Shown piece after piece: positions 29,001 to 35,929 of a stretch of 64,000 nucleotides of DNA. Under the pieces are notes generated by a model. It saw only the letters and a list, made by a program, of their open reading frames with translations, searched no databases and was not told where the DNA came from. Numbering within the stretch: position 1 is the stretch's first letter; the number at the start of each line of letters is the position of its first letter. The DNA is taken from the NCBI GenBank assembly GCA_947359465.1, contig OX375873.1, forward strand, positions 41,512,437 through 41,576,436, given 5' to 3'. The stretch is from Metellina segmentata (lineage: Eukaryota; Arthropoda; Arachnida; Araneae; Tetragnathidae). The translations under genes were made by a program, and so were the position numbers.

Positions 29001-32000
29001 ATATTTTTCATAATCAGCAAATTGAACATACTTTTAGACCAAAGTGGCCAACGGTGAAGGGTCTGAAAGTAGGGATGCGACATCGATGTCGATGTTTTCA
29101 AAACATTGATGTATTGAAGCCGATGTCGCATCACTAGGTTCTAATCAAGTTTTAAGAAATGGGGAAACGAGTTTAAATACAATGAATTTTAAAAACATTG
29201 ATAGTTTTGGTGCGATGTATTATTAACATCGATGTTTTGCTGTCGATGTAGCATCACTATTGCTAAACCAGTCTTAAGAAACGGGGGGAAAAGTTTAGAT
29301 ACACTGAATTTTAAAAACATCGATGTTTTGGGGGCGATGTATTATCAACATCGATGTTTTAATTTTGAACATCGATGTTTCGCTGTCGATGTCGCATCAC
29401 TAATACCAACACACACTCCCGTGCCTAGTGTTGTGACACTAGGCTGTACCAGTTTAAATAAGTGTGGTTGAACTGTACCAGTTTAAGTGGTAAGACCAGT
29501 ACCAGTGGTAAGACACTGTACCAGTTTAAATAAGTGTGGTTGGATGTGTAGAGCATGCCACCAAGGTGACATGTCTACCAGAATGTTAGAACCCATTACA
29601 TGTATACATCCTTGCATCTATACAGTATTTACATTAGAAACCAGAGCATTCCGATTTCTAAACGCAAAAAAAAATGTGTAACAAAGCGAAATTTATCGTA
29701 AAATCAAAGCAGTGTTTGGTGATATGATGATAGAATCGTGTGTACTTTGTTGGTACCGAAAGTTTAATGAGGGAAAAGAGAACTTCCATGACGAGGAGCG
29801 ATGTTTCCGCCCAAGTGTCATTACGGATTAGCTTGTCAAGTCTGTCGACACGTTCATCAAACAAGATCGGCGTGTGACTTCGGATGAAATGCATGATAAA
29901 TTTTCACATGGGTCTCGCACTATCATTTACGAAGTGGTAACAGATCACCTCAAATTCAGAACATTTGTGCCAAGTGGATGCTACGCATGTTCAATGGCGA
30001 CCACAAAAGCTCAAAGACGCTACTGCTTAGCTCAATGTGAACTGACGCTGGTATTCAAAAGCTCGTCACAAGATACGACAAATGTTTAAATTAGCAAAAG
30101 GGGACTTTGTAGAAAAGTAATATAAGGTATAAAAATGTAAAATAAAAAGTGCGGTTGAAAAAATTTGATTGGTCTGTATTTTATTTAAATACGGGCATTA
30201 CTTTCCGAACTACCCTCGTACTTTAGAATTGCATTTGTCACCATCTTTGACATCGGAACGGCATTTTTGATCGAGCTTTCAGATATATTATGCAGTTCCA
30301 TAGTTATGATATTGTGCAGCTCCATCAAGCAATTAAAAGTCGAAAATGGCGATTGACTCCCGTAACGGTCGATTTGATGTTGTTTATATCCGTTGTTGCC
30401 ATTCGACTAATAAAATCGATTTTCTGTGTCGAGTATGTTAGTGTAATATGTATAGCGATGTTCTTGGTTAGAAGTAATCTCATAATGCAACGAGCACGGA
30501 AATGTTATGCCTAAACGGATGTGAAAGGTGAAAAAATTCAAAAAGTTCCAATATTACCCACCGGTGCTGCAGCGTAGTTGAACATGTCATTTCCCACCAA
30601 ATGTTTAGCTCGGCACGTTTTCGGAACCTTGTCATCACAATCTTCCTCGACCGAGATTCCATTTCGAATGACGAATCTCTGGGGTTTGTGGTAATTTCGT
30701 TCGTAAATCTAGAAAGAAAAAGCGTAATACTGTTACTAACTCGTTTAGGCGCCGTGAGATGTTCAGTGTTTTTATCTCCTACTAATGGTAATTTATTTAG
30801 GCTAGGTTCTGTCTGTCTACCACGAGAACTGCTCTCAGCACCAGGTCTGGATGCTGGTGGCCACGAGCCCCAAACACGCCTCGTTTATTTTGAGCAAGAG
30901 TGACTCTTGGGTATGACATAATTTTGCTTTTCGTCAATAATTGCTGCTGAAAAAGCTAGTTTGTTAGAATATATCTTCTCGGCGGCAACTAAGGAATTAC
31001 AACAGATATATTTTCAATTTGTCATCAAGTGCGTCACTGTGACAAATTTAAATACGTTTCTTCAGTATCCCTTATTAAAATAATAAATTTCCGTTTCTAT
31101 GGAAGCAGACAGGAGTAAACTTTGACTCTGGAACAATTGTCGTGGTAGACACAGTATATATTGAGATATTCAGATGGCTAATAGCTGAGAGAGAGACAGA
31201 GAGAGAGAGAGGAGCATGCCCAAGCACATGCACAATACTTCCATTCTTCAGATGACATTACGCCAACTGTTCTGATTTTCCTGGACAGAGAGGGACGATA
31301 ACGTCTTTTCACGGAGGCAGATGGTCAAGGCTGCCAAGTACTTTCGATGTGTAAAAAAACACAGCACTGTCGCGAGGGGAAAACGAACCACCCCTCTTCA
31401 TTCGAGCCAATAAGAACCTCTACTTCGACACTCAATTTCGAATCTACATGAAAAATTAACTTCCTATACCAAATTTTATGTCATTAGGTCTAACTAGAGT
31501 GCCTATATAATAAGAGTGGCGACAGACGGGAAACACTGATTGGCTTAGAGAGCTTTTCTACCACCCGAGGCGGCCTTTTCCTATCTCCCGTAGACTTAAC
31601 ATGGGAACTTTTTGTGTGTTCGAGAAAAACGTGTGTATATTAAATTAAAAAGAAAATATAGCTTATTCATGTTCCATTTCGTGTTCTAGAATGTTTATTT
31701 ATTATTATTTTAGTGTTTTGTCAGTATAAATTTGAAGACTTTTTAAGTAAATAGCTTTTTTCGAACAACATTGTGTTTCCCGCAATCTAACTTAGCGCGT
31801 TGTGCATTCCATCTCATCAATTCCGCATGTAATTGAGCGTTTATATGATTCATTCTACCGAATGTATCCATATTATAACAATCGTATGCTTTTTGTTCTC
31901 CCTGAAATGACATATTAATTCGCCCAGCAATCTTCTTTGAGACGATTCTGGTAGAAAAATGGCTGCCGAGCATGCGCATTGGGCCAAATTTGGTCCCTTG

Positions 32001-33734
32001 TCGCCACTCTTATTATATAGGCACTCTAGGTCTAACCATTTCGAAGTTATGAGTACAGAAAGATTGGAGCTCCTTATCATATATCCATTTCTTCGACTTG
32101 GGTAAATAATATTTTTATAGCGCTGATATTTTGTAGCATGTTCCTGTTAAACAACCCAAACAAAATCCACCTAACATTTTATTTTAAACATAGTATTTAG
32201 TATGCAATGATAATTATTAAATTGATGTTTTATGAATTGGAACCTTAATATTTTTGATAGGAATCGATTCGGAACTCCTAGTATGGCCATGCAAAATTTC
32301 AGCTCATTCCGATACTTAAGTTTTTGAGCTGCATTAAATTGCATAAAAATGTCAGACGAATCTCGGATAATGATTCTCGGATCGTTTGCACTTGCATAGT
32401 AAATATAATAATGTAATTCTCAAATAGTTTACACTTGCGTAATAAATATGAGAGTTCACGGATCACTGAAAAATACGTTTGAAATAGTGTTCAAATTTGA
32501 AATTCGGGTAGCTATAACTCTTTTTAATCTCGATCTACAAATAGAGACTTTCTATGCCGAGATGATCCCTGAAATCGACACCAACTTCATGATTGTAGCC
32601 AAGTGAAAATCCGTCGCCAATTCGAAAAGGTACCATCACCAAAAACTATACTATAGAAAAAAGAAGGATTATTAGAATTGGGGTCAAATTCGTTCGCATA
32701 ATCTACCTTCGTTGAACGTACACTTCAATGCATCAGCTTATGAGGAATTAATTCTACTTAATAACCAACAGTCTTCCATAACTCCCAACTAGTTTTGACA
32801 TTTTGGACCAATATAATCCTTCAATAGACTCTTTCAACCACCCGACCAACCGGTCTTGTGGTTAAGGTATTAGCCTCTAGATGGGAAGTTTCCTGGTTCG
32901 AATTCTGGTCAGTGCATGTATGTTTGTAGGCGTATGGTGTAGAGGTGGCTGGTGCACCTTAAATCTGTCGGGGCCGAAAGTTCTCATGTGTGGAAGTTTG
33001 GAGGGTGGGGTGTCTTCTCAGGAGTTGCATCGTCATCTGACCGTGATTCAAAATTACGAGGTGTTGTCCTCGGATCTTTCCCTTAAGGGACTGATCCCAG
33101 ACCGTCGACAGAAGCCCGTTGTGTTGCTCTTGTACGACGTTAGTTAAAAACTATCTATTATTATCTTTCTACCAATGGATGTAGTTATTTAGTAAGGTAA
33201 GGTAAGGTAATTTTAGTTAACGTCGTACTAGAGCAACACAACGGGCTATTGACGACGGTCCGGGATCAGTCCCTTAAGGGAAAGATCCGAGGACAACACC
33301 TCGTAATTTTGAACCACGGTCAGATGACGAAGCAACACCTGAGCTGGCACCCCACTCTCCAAACTTCCACGCCAACCCAACGTGAGGATGTAGTTATTTA
33401 GTAATAACTGCTTTGTGGAATAAAATCAATACGGCACTACTCGGAAATATCGTGACGTTCATGGGTTAAGTAGCACAAGCAGCTATAAAATTGCTAGTGT
33501 CAAAATATATCCGTAACCAAATATTTGTATACATCAAACATTTTAAGCCTTTCTTTCATAAGACAAGGTCTATTTTTATGCTGATTTATGTTTCTCAATG
33601 AATGCTAAGTATCTTAAAAAAATAATGGACATGAGGTAGAATTAATTTCCTATTCAGTTGACAATAGTTCTATAAATACTTACGTCAAAGTTAGACGAAG
33701 GCTTTAAAATATTTTGTTTAAATTTATCTGCCAT
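1681..33734 (-). CDS. EFHC2: EFHC2-like DM10/EF-hand axonemal protein (whole gene, 15 coding exons)
   Basis: EFHC1/EFHC2 proteins are ciliary proteins associated with axonemal doublet microtubules. Joining the 15 exons listed separately keeps one open frame of about 735 codons, near the size of vertebrate EFHC2 (about 750) and longer than EFHC1 (640). Three DM10 domains are visible: about residues 67-175 (motif NSGLTQG, then INCDKFTRRF), 215-367 (RLRFYVRYGED, then YDCDEFTKNYY) and 440-545 (RELKFLARI, then EADEYTYDYME). A degenerate EF-hand region follows (about 549-663), then a second helical/EF-like segment (664-727) containing ALDWINHP, which occurs in EFHC2 but lies beyond the EFHC1 C terminus. 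The start ATG at 33734 opens a 17-codon exon followed by GTAAGT. Every junction conserves phase. Uncertain points: the last exon, and a possible missed microexon between exons 2 and 3, where relatives carry an AFDK-type motif. Confidence 0.88.
1840..1939 (-). CDS. EFHC2: EFHC2-like exon 14
   Basis: Acceptor CCTATTTCAG, donor GTAAGT, 100 nt, phase 2 to 0. Encodes FPKIENKIQYSCLIEALDWI then NHPAEFDKREPHA, matching the EFHC2 segment ending in ALNWRKNPVP. A tempting internal acceptor at 1896 breaks phase with exon 13; the upstream one fits. Confidence 0.85.
2372..2635. mobile_element. MITE with CATATCGCACCCCG inverted ends, copy 1
   Basis: 264 bp starting catatcgcaccccggc and ending in the complementary ggggtgcgatatg. 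The second copy at 20932-21196 lies in opposite orientation and matches over its whole length. Non-coding; superfamily unknown. Confidence 0.75.
2708..3838 (-). repeat. SINE family A split by a hAT-type insertion
   Basis: SINE body runs from about 2708 to 2766 and resumes at 3802 (aaagatccgaggacaacac) after 1035 bp of foreign sequence. The duplicated ccctaagg shows the SINE was there first. Confidence 0.8.
2767..3801. mobile_element. Non-autonomous hAT-type element inside a SINE
   Basis: 1035 bp with imperfect inverted ends (cagggactgcgaacc; other end reads cagcgatagtgaacc) and an exact 8 bp target duplication ccctaagg (2759-2766, 3802-3809). The CAG start, NGAAC-rich ends and 8 bp duplication fit hAT. 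The 109-codon frame at 3188 does not look like a hAT transposase. Confidence 0.78.
4345..4437 (-). CDS. EFHC2: EFHC2-like exon 13
   Basis: Acceptor TTGTTATCAG, donor GTGAGT, 93 nt, phase 2 to 2. Encodes KGFLDPDRIYYVLRTTSIPL then SRDLLKSFLYK, aligning with EFHC2 residues LPTKDIKRLCKSSRLPLSDDLLESLL. Confidence 0.85.
4850..5600 (+). repeat. Dispersed AT-rich repeat with internal duplication
   Basis: Two related blocks (about 4870-5040 and 5060-5240: 'gatcgcatcgaattta', 'aagtacattct') followed by an exon-like tail (aactaatagccgcatcggg ... ctgatccgtactttctcg). The reverse complement recurs at 24240-24860. Class unknown. Confidence 0.55.
5609..6266 (-). mobile_element. Helitron-like element (family 1), minus orientation
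   Basis: Minus-strand 5' end TCTACTATTATAAAAGGAAG with the family's 'ctatgccacttacag' block, and 3' end GAGCAACGCCGTG...CTAG flanked by T. No coding capacity. It begins within about 10 nt of the EFHC2 exon 12 donor. Confidence 0.62.
6278..6487 (-). CDS. EFHC2: EFHC2-like exon 12 (EF-hand region)
   Basis: Acceptor TTGCCTCCAG, donor GTGAGT, phase 2 to 2. Encodes EHAIRTVARYYADMD, FDDLVSEVQTELYRKKFYDFE and IQDSEK, aligning with the family's FVTIARHYR ... HEKFKKNMFENFD. The preceding intron (6.7 kb) is the largest and holds most of the long inverted-repeat elements. A Helitron-like 5' end starts a few bases after the donor. Confidence 0.88.
6751..9341. mobile_element. 2.6 kb element with about 630 bp inverted arms
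   Basis: Left arm about 6751-7380, right arm about 8700-9341. They share aaacttggcatgtttgttcc, ccctttcgaagatattccac-type blocks and ctcactttaa(a)gataaaaatca. Ends read ttgcctta/gggtcattcc and its complement. The centre keeps a decayed plus-strand protein (8345-8545) with YGSLWYFGMVSEVNAEE, VKFLLPHG and DECVVPIPHDI. That is the WYxGxVxEVxxE / VxFxHPxGPxxxFxWPxxxD pattern of uncharacterised arthropod transposon proteins. Confidence 0.75.
8045..8092 (+). repeat. (TC)n microsatellite
   Basis: About 14 TC units at 8060-8089, inside the long-armed element. Confidence 0.9.
9665..10394. mobile_element. MITE with about 50 bp inverted ends and a tRNA-like insert
   Basis: Left end gcgcctcagcgtacagcgta-agtgtc then caagttgactctgattggct; right end is its complement (10345-10390). 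Non-coding. The middle holds a tRNA-like block at 9827-9905. Confidence 0.72.
9827..9905 (+). other. tRNA-like sequence (box A / box B)
   Basis: gatggccaaatggctaaag resembles tRNA-Ser/Leu box A (GATGGCCGAGTGGTTAAG) and gagttcgaaccc is a good box B about 55 bp later. The acceptor stem does not close well, so a pseudo-tRNA or SINE head is more likely than a working tRNA. Confidence 0.4.
10545..11525. mobile_element. Nested palindromic element, about 190 bp arms
   Basis: Arms 10548-10740 and 11338-11525 pair (cctaaattattgattggtta, ttatttcttccactcgctcg against their complements). Inside is a second inverted pair starting ggcccggtgca (10905) and ending tgcaccgggcc (11342), with cgtgcggc(a/g)ccg in both arms. 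The 10,825-10,870 block repeats the left edge (catcgaccttctaatgaaa). Confidence 0.68.
11546..11825 (+). repeat. SINE family B (tRNA-headed), full length
   Basis: tRNA-like head: gaccaaccggtctagtggtc with box A, ggttcgaatccgggtcag with box B. The body differs from family A (cccactgggtgccccttcac). Exact duplication actttgctgtcgt at 11533-11545 and 11826-11838 fixes the ends. Confidence 0.88.
12152..12476 (-). repeat. SINE family A, near full length
   Basis: Minus orientation: tail ttcacgtcgttctagagcag at the left, tRNA-like head (tgaaccaggaacctt, agaggctaacaccttaatca) at the right. About 320 bp, diverged. Confidence 0.85.
13226..13359 (-). CDS. EFHC2: EFHC2-like exon 11 (EF-hand-like segment)
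   Basis: Acceptor AATTTTTTCAG, donor GTACTT, phase 0 to 2, 97 bp downstream of exon 10. Encodes LKSRFESTDCERTGHTCYEDF, an EF-hand-like helix-loop with a poor calcium loop (lacks most acidic positions), in the position of the family's LKQVFKAADSKHTNMVDYNTF. Confidence 0.85.
13457..13650 (-). CDS. EFHC2: EFHC2-like exon 10 (DM10 domain 3, second half)
   Basis: Acceptor TTTTTTTGAAG, donor GTAAGT, phase 1 to 0. Encodes HFNRMRVVKP, QPTDMYVGNVICVRGRAF and LLEADEYTYDYMEKNSN, matching the family's RSRVKKP ... LYIGVTVxVxGxxFxLLxADEYTLxYMExN. Confidence 0.92.
14664..15067 (+). mobile_element. Helitron-like element (family 1)
   Basis: Starts A|TCTATACATAAAAACGATG, ends gagcaacgccgggttattca-TCTAG|T. 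Shares long internal blocks with 19336-20083 (caaatctacaccgttt; tgaaaattggcacac; gccccaattttaaaatctaa). No hairpin is obvious, but the TC start, CTAG|T end and A/T flanks fit Helitrons. Confidence 0.65.
15093..15278 (-). CDS. EFHC2: EFHC2-like exon 9 (DM10 domain 3, first half)
   Basis: Acceptor ACCTTCAAAG, donor GTAAGT, phase 1 to 1. Contains VRELKFLARIITED and VCWMLEDDTMTIRGLE, matching 'ILRFxAKLxxx ... ISYYLxDDTISVFEP'. A Helitron-like 3' end (15067) lies only 26 bp from the exon end. Confidence 0.88.
16698..17915 (+). mobile_element. Tc1-like transposon, nearly intact
   Basis: 1218 bp between TA duplications (16696-97, 17916-17). Inverted ends are almost perfect: cacagtccagtcacataaat-gtgaccaccacct against aggtggtcacatt-aatgtgactggactgtg. 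Best preserved transposon in the window. Confidence 0.92.
16846..17884 (+). pseudogene. Tc1-like transposase, one frameshift
   Basis: ATG at 16846 opens MQKRSDLSDVQKGMIIGF, an N-terminal helix-turn-helix (GSISETANFVNCSRAAVVKV). The frame breaks near 17033, where GAPR should run into LDDRGERRL, then stays open to 17884. Catalytic residues: D in VAFSDESRF, D in YQQDNAG, E in NPIENMW. I count 36 residues between the last two (DD36E rather than the usual Tc1 DD34E). Only this indel prevents a full product of about 345 residues. Confidence 0.9.
18212..18373 (-). CDS. EFHC2: EFHC2-like exon 8 (linker between DM10 domains 2 and 3)
   Basis: Acceptor TTGTCTCAG, phase 1 in and phase 1 out. Encodes ELIPVPQPAEDVF and KHEDFGAPEETLRTN, matching the family's PPYNGFGxEEDSLRN linker. 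The donor is the weak GTTAAG form; phase to exon 9 is correct (GGC A|AA AAC). Confidence 0.82.
19336..20083 (+). mobile_element. Helitron-like element (family 1), longer copy
   Basis: Same start block (aggatgtgtgtatattttct) and end (gagcaacgccgggtttattt-ATTTAG|T) as 14664-15067, with about 340 extra internal bases. Non-coding. Confidence 0.63.
20932..21196. mobile_element. MITE with CATATCGCACCCCG inverted ends, copy 2
   Basis: Inverted copy of the 2372-2635 element, sharing the ends and internal blocks such as gacataacatcaaaa and tataacacggtgggcacct. Lies in EFHC2 intron 7, ending 83 bp from exon 7. Confidence 0.75.
21279..21423 (-). CDS. EFHC2: EFHC2-like exon 7 (end of DM10 domain 2)
   Basis: Encodes KDTDIDLGIPLDVFGF then KVLPYDCDEFTKNYYRSTY, an unmistakable DM10 C-terminal half (family: DLSLGVxxxVxGRxxxxYDCDxFTxxYY). 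Acceptor TTTTTAAAG, donor GTAATA, phase 0 to 1. Confidence 0.9.
22466..22606 (-). CDS. EFHC2: EFHC2-like exon 6 (inside DM10 domain 2)
   Basis: Acceptor CTATTTTACAG, 47 codons, donor GTAAGT, phase 0 to 0. LPPGEMCDPTLLNLAHDF aligns with the family's PPxxYxPGxxTDxxVLN region. A 391 bp SINE sits just upstream of the polypyrimidine tract (its duplication ends 15 nt before the exon), so branch-point use may be altered. Confidence 0.85.
22632..23022 (-). repeat. SINE family D (tRNA-headed)
   Basis: Minus orientation; head gcggtagctcagtcactaga with box B ggttgtgggttc at the right edge, (CAA)n tail at the left. Flanked by the exact duplication aacactttggg (22621-22631, 23023-23033). Inserted next to the exon 6 acceptor of EFHC2. 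Confidence 0.88.
23858..24109 (-). CDS. EFHC2: EFHC2-like exon 5 (linker and start of DM10 domain 2)
   Basis: Acceptor TATTCACAG; 84 codons from ANTLRSYRKP to LRPTLVPK; donor GTAAGT; phase 0 to 0. Contains RLRFYVRYGED and VTLYYDLSDGTIKLVEER, matching the 'LRFYxxWDD...YYLxDDTxEIREV' core of DM10 domain 2, and the family's RxxVPK end. Confidence 0.9.
24240..24860 (-). repeat. Dispersed AT-rich repeat, second copy
   Basis: Reverse complement of much of 4850-5600 (gattcttagacggtttctcg, ccgatgcggttattagttta, gatgcgatcaaaact). Lies in EFHC2 intron 4, just upstream of exon 5. Confidence 0.55.
25340..25880 (+). mobile_element. LTR-retrotransposon-like fragment
   Basis: GC-richer block in AT-rich intron DNA. 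It has a purine run (caagtttgggggac), an R/U5-like end (gcaggattcggttgtcgatg) with AATAAA-type sequence and an ACA terminus near 25873. No matching second LTR or clean duplication was found, so this is tentative. Confidence 0.35.
25932..26146 (-). CDS. EFHC2: EFHC2-like exon 4 (DM10 domain 1, second half)
   Basis: Enters in phase 1 after TTCTATCAG and encodes GKGKFKKPEGG, DDLNIGESLILNGKEYKL, INCDKFTRRFM and DVYDPITEDRNE; donor GTACGT. The INCDKFTRRF motif is the conserved C/D-x-FT end of a DM10 domain. The exon is hemmed in: a Helitron-like element starts 60 bp upstream and an LTR-like fragment ends about 55 bp past the donor. Confidence 0.88.
26208..27688 (+). mobile_element. Helitron-like element interrupted by a MITE
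   Basis: 5' part begins A|TCCATATAAATAAGAATGGA (26208). The 3' part resumes at 27225 and ends aaccgagtaaggtcgggtat-TTTGCTAG|T. The halves are separated by the MITE at 26404-27216. Confidence 0.58.
26404..27216. mobile_element. hAT-type MITE, copy 1
   Basis: 813 bp, about 75 bp inverted ends (ggtacagctacactctacgt, ttggcgattttttttttggc) and an exact 8 bp duplication gaacttat (26396-26403, 27217-27224). No transposase. Confidence 0.85.
28230..28380 (-). CDS. EFHC2: EFHC2-like exon 3 (DM10 domain 1, first half)
   Basis: Encodes VLTFGAYYLDN, then a strand-rich CNVLYYLDDDDLKVYEPV and NSGLTQG, the classic DM10 pattern (VLxFDAY ... YYLEDDTxxVxEP ... NSGxxQG). Acceptor CTACCTAAG, donor GTATAC, phase 0 to 1. 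Confidence 0.85.
28861..29402. mobile_element. CATCGATG-rich hAT-type element with nested copy
   Basis: Ends tagggatgcgacatcgatg and catcgatg...gcatcacta, near-matching 8 bp flanks acaccaac/ataccaac. Inside, 29071-29134 is a 64 bp mini-version with both ends. The octamer catcgatg and variants recur more than ten times. Confidence 0.65.
29437..29550 (+). repeat. Short tandem duplication
   Basis: ctgtaccagtttaaataagt-gtggttg occurs twice (about 29445 and 29517), with shorter 'ccagt.ggtaag' pieces between. Confidence 0.75.
29668..30224 (+). pseudogene. Mariner-type transposase remnant
   Basis: Plus-strand readings: CWYRKFNEGKENFHDEER, RPSVITD, KQDRRVTSDEMHDKFSH, TIIYEVVTDHLKFR. This is the N-terminal half of a mariner transposase (family: FNEGRENVHDE..GRPSV). 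The catalytic half is deleted; the end region reads KYGHYFPNYPR, common at mariner 3' ends. Several stops. Confidence 0.7.
30562..30708 (-). CDS. EFHC2: EFHC2-like exon 2 (N-terminal region)
   Basis: Acceptor TTTCTTTCTAG, then 49 codons beginning IYERNYHKPQRF and reaching FNYAAAP. Donor GTGGGT at 30561 keeps phase 0; an alternative GTAATA four bases further on would shift phase and does not fit exon 3. The HKPQRFVIRNG segment aligns with the family's HRSQ..SYRNG leader before the first DM10 domain. Confidence 0.72.
31180..31213 (+). repeat. (GA)n microsatellite
   Basis: Interrupted GA repeat upstream of EFHC2 exon 2 in intron 1. Confidence 0.8.
31495..32029. mobile_element. MITE with 28 bp inverted ends
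   Basis: tagagtgcctatataataag-agtggcgac at the left, its complement at the right. Flanked by aggtctaac on both sides (8 or 9 bp duplication, depending on whether the shared A belongs to the end), compatible with hAT, P or Mutator-like. No transposase. Confidence 0.75.
32839..33150 (+). repeat. SINE family A, full length, plus orientation
   Basis: tRNA-like head (gaccaaccggtcttgtggtt; ctggttcgaattctgg) followed by the complete family-A body to gtacgacgttagttaaaaa. Box B carries a change (GAATT for GAATC). Confidence 0.85.
33196..33385 (-). repeat. SINE family A, 5'-truncated, clean insertion
   Basis: 190 bp with a (TTACC)n tail, flanked by an exact 19 bp duplication starting ggatgtagtta (33177-33195 and 33386-33404). 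Low divergence suggests recent activity. Confidence 0.92.
33684..33734 (-). CDS. EFHC2: EFHC2-like exon 1 (start)
   Basis: Seventeen codons starting MADKFKQNIL and ending NFD, followed by a perfect GTAAGT donor. Ends in phase 0. The short leader with SNF before the donor corresponds to the conserved 'PG(T/N)SF' segment of the family N terminus. Confidence 0.75.
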
Positions 33735-35072
33735 TTTAGTTTATATGTTAACAGAACCAGAGAGAGAGAATCAGATGGAAATAAAAATATGTTAGTAAAA
33801 CTATAGACGAGATTGCTGCCATTCATTGTCTGGAAATAAAAGTTTTTATTTCCATCTCAAGTTTAGTATAAATTAACTGCATAAAAAAAAGATGTTATAA
33901 ATAATTTTGTTGTTATTAAATTTTTATAAATTTGACTTTTATTAATTAAATATGGATGTGTAAAAGGATTATATTGAAGACGCACGTTACAGCGGCCTTA
34001 AAAACGACTTTTGTAAATGCTACAGTTCTCTACTGAAAGTCTAAAGTACGTAATGGTTTGAAAACACTGGTTAATGAAGCAGATTTATGGGTCATAAAAG
34101 TAAGTGATTTTTAAAGGATGGATGCAAAAAATTTAATAATGTGGCTGTAAAAGATACTTTTGCAGCAGAAAGGATTACAGCTATGCAATACAATGCTCTA
34201 TAGTAGAACAAATTGGTGCTTCAAAGAAGTCACATTTTGCACTTTAATCAATACAGTACGTTGGACCATAGCACACAAAAGGCTTTTGATTAAAGATGTT
34301 TAAAAATAAAGAACAAGACTGATAAAAGCCAAAGCTGTGACAATTAACGACAAAAAACAAATTGGTTCTGAAACAGAATGTCATTTTTGTTTTCATTTCA
34401 AAAATCAAGTTGAAATTAATCACCTTTCCCAATGCCGAAGGTAAGACTGTTTGAAGAGAGATATGTGTGCTATTAATACAGATTAGGTTAAACACGCACA
34501 CAATGCTTGACAGTGAATCCTACGAGTCTAGATAACCTTTTCAATTAAGTTATAATGTCATGTAAATGTAAATTGATATCATGCTTCAAAAAGTTTCGAA
34601 ATTTTTTGACAGTATACTTCAAAAATGAAGCTATTAGTAGAATTTAATTATGTAGTGTTAATTATGTAGAATTTAAACTACAACACAAAAGTTATTGCAC
34701 GGGTATTCATTCAAGGTTTACATAACATGAACAACAACTTGAACTGATTTCGGATCTGATTATAAAAAAATGGCCACCATGTTAGGTGTTTTTGTTATTG
34801 GGCATTTAATATTTATTATCTTTTAATATTAGCGCTTTTAGGAATGTGAAATTCTCTTCTTGACAATAGATCTTTTTATTTCCATACTTCTCCATCTGGT
34901 ATTTTATGGTTAGTAACTCTGATTTTTTCTGATAAATATGAATGAATAATAATCTGGTCTCTTATTATATTTTTCATTAAAGGATAAACTCGTGCTGCTT
35001 GTTTGTGACTAAAATTTAATTAAAAAAATGGAACGAGGGCAGAGAAACTAGTCACGTAGAAGATTGATTTTG
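33735..35072. other. Intergenic region upstream of EFHC2
   Basis: AT-rich, no convincing gene. The EFHC2 promoter must lie here; I see no TATA box close to the ATG. Confidence 0.5.
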
Positions 35073-35861
35073 GGAACAGCTACACTCTACGTTTATGAGT
35101 GGTGGCAACGGCTTTGGCGATTATTTTGGCACATTTCCAAAGTCGTCAAGGAAAGAATAATTTCAAAAATCTTTTTCTTTCAAAAACATTTTTCTTTTCA
35201 CAACGGAAAATTAAAGTTTGAAAACGTTTTGAAAAGTATTTATTTTAATTTCACAAAAAGTAAATTCATTACCAAACACAATTATGTTCCAGCAGAACTA
35301 AACTTCGAATGTTGGGTAAGAACATATATATACCCTAAAACTTACCAATTACACTAAATACAGTGGGCATGTTGAAAAAGATTTATAAAAGAAAAAAAGC
35401 AAGAAATAATACAACCTGATAACGTCAGAACTTTTGCGTAAAAAAATAAGGAAAACGAAAATGGAAAAAAAACAAAACTCTTAATCCCTTTCGTTAAAAC
35501 TAATCTAATTAAATAAAAATTCCACAACTATCGAAGTACAAATAAATGGACCAATGGTATCACAGAAAAAGATTTAAAAGGACCAATGCAATCAAAGAAT
35601 ATTTTAAAATCCAAATAACAAATGGAGCAAAGAAAAAATTTCAGACGAACCAATGAAATCAAATGACTTTAACGGATTTTGGAAGAACTTTCTAGAATAT
35701 TCAAAACGAAAGTTTCCGTTTGCCGAGGTTGCCATGAAAACCACAATAACCGTAACGACAGATGGGTTGATTTAATTTAACGTAACTCGCTACTAGAAGT
35801 GCGCCAAAAAAAAATCGCCAGGCCGTTGCCATCACTCATAAACGTATAGTGTAGCTGTACC
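35073..35861. mobile_element. hAT-type MITE, copy 2
   Basis: Same family as 26404-27216, in the same orientation and colinear (atcaatgaaatcaaacgac-type blocks shared); ends ggaacagctacactctacgt and its complement. Flanking 8-mers (tgattttg / acattttg) are degenerate. Lies between EFHC2 and DYNLT. Confidence 0.82.
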
Positions 35862-35929
35862 ACATTTTGTTTAAACAAAGTTAGTGGCTTTTCAAAAAAC
35901 AAAAAAAATTAAAATAGTATCCAAATTTA

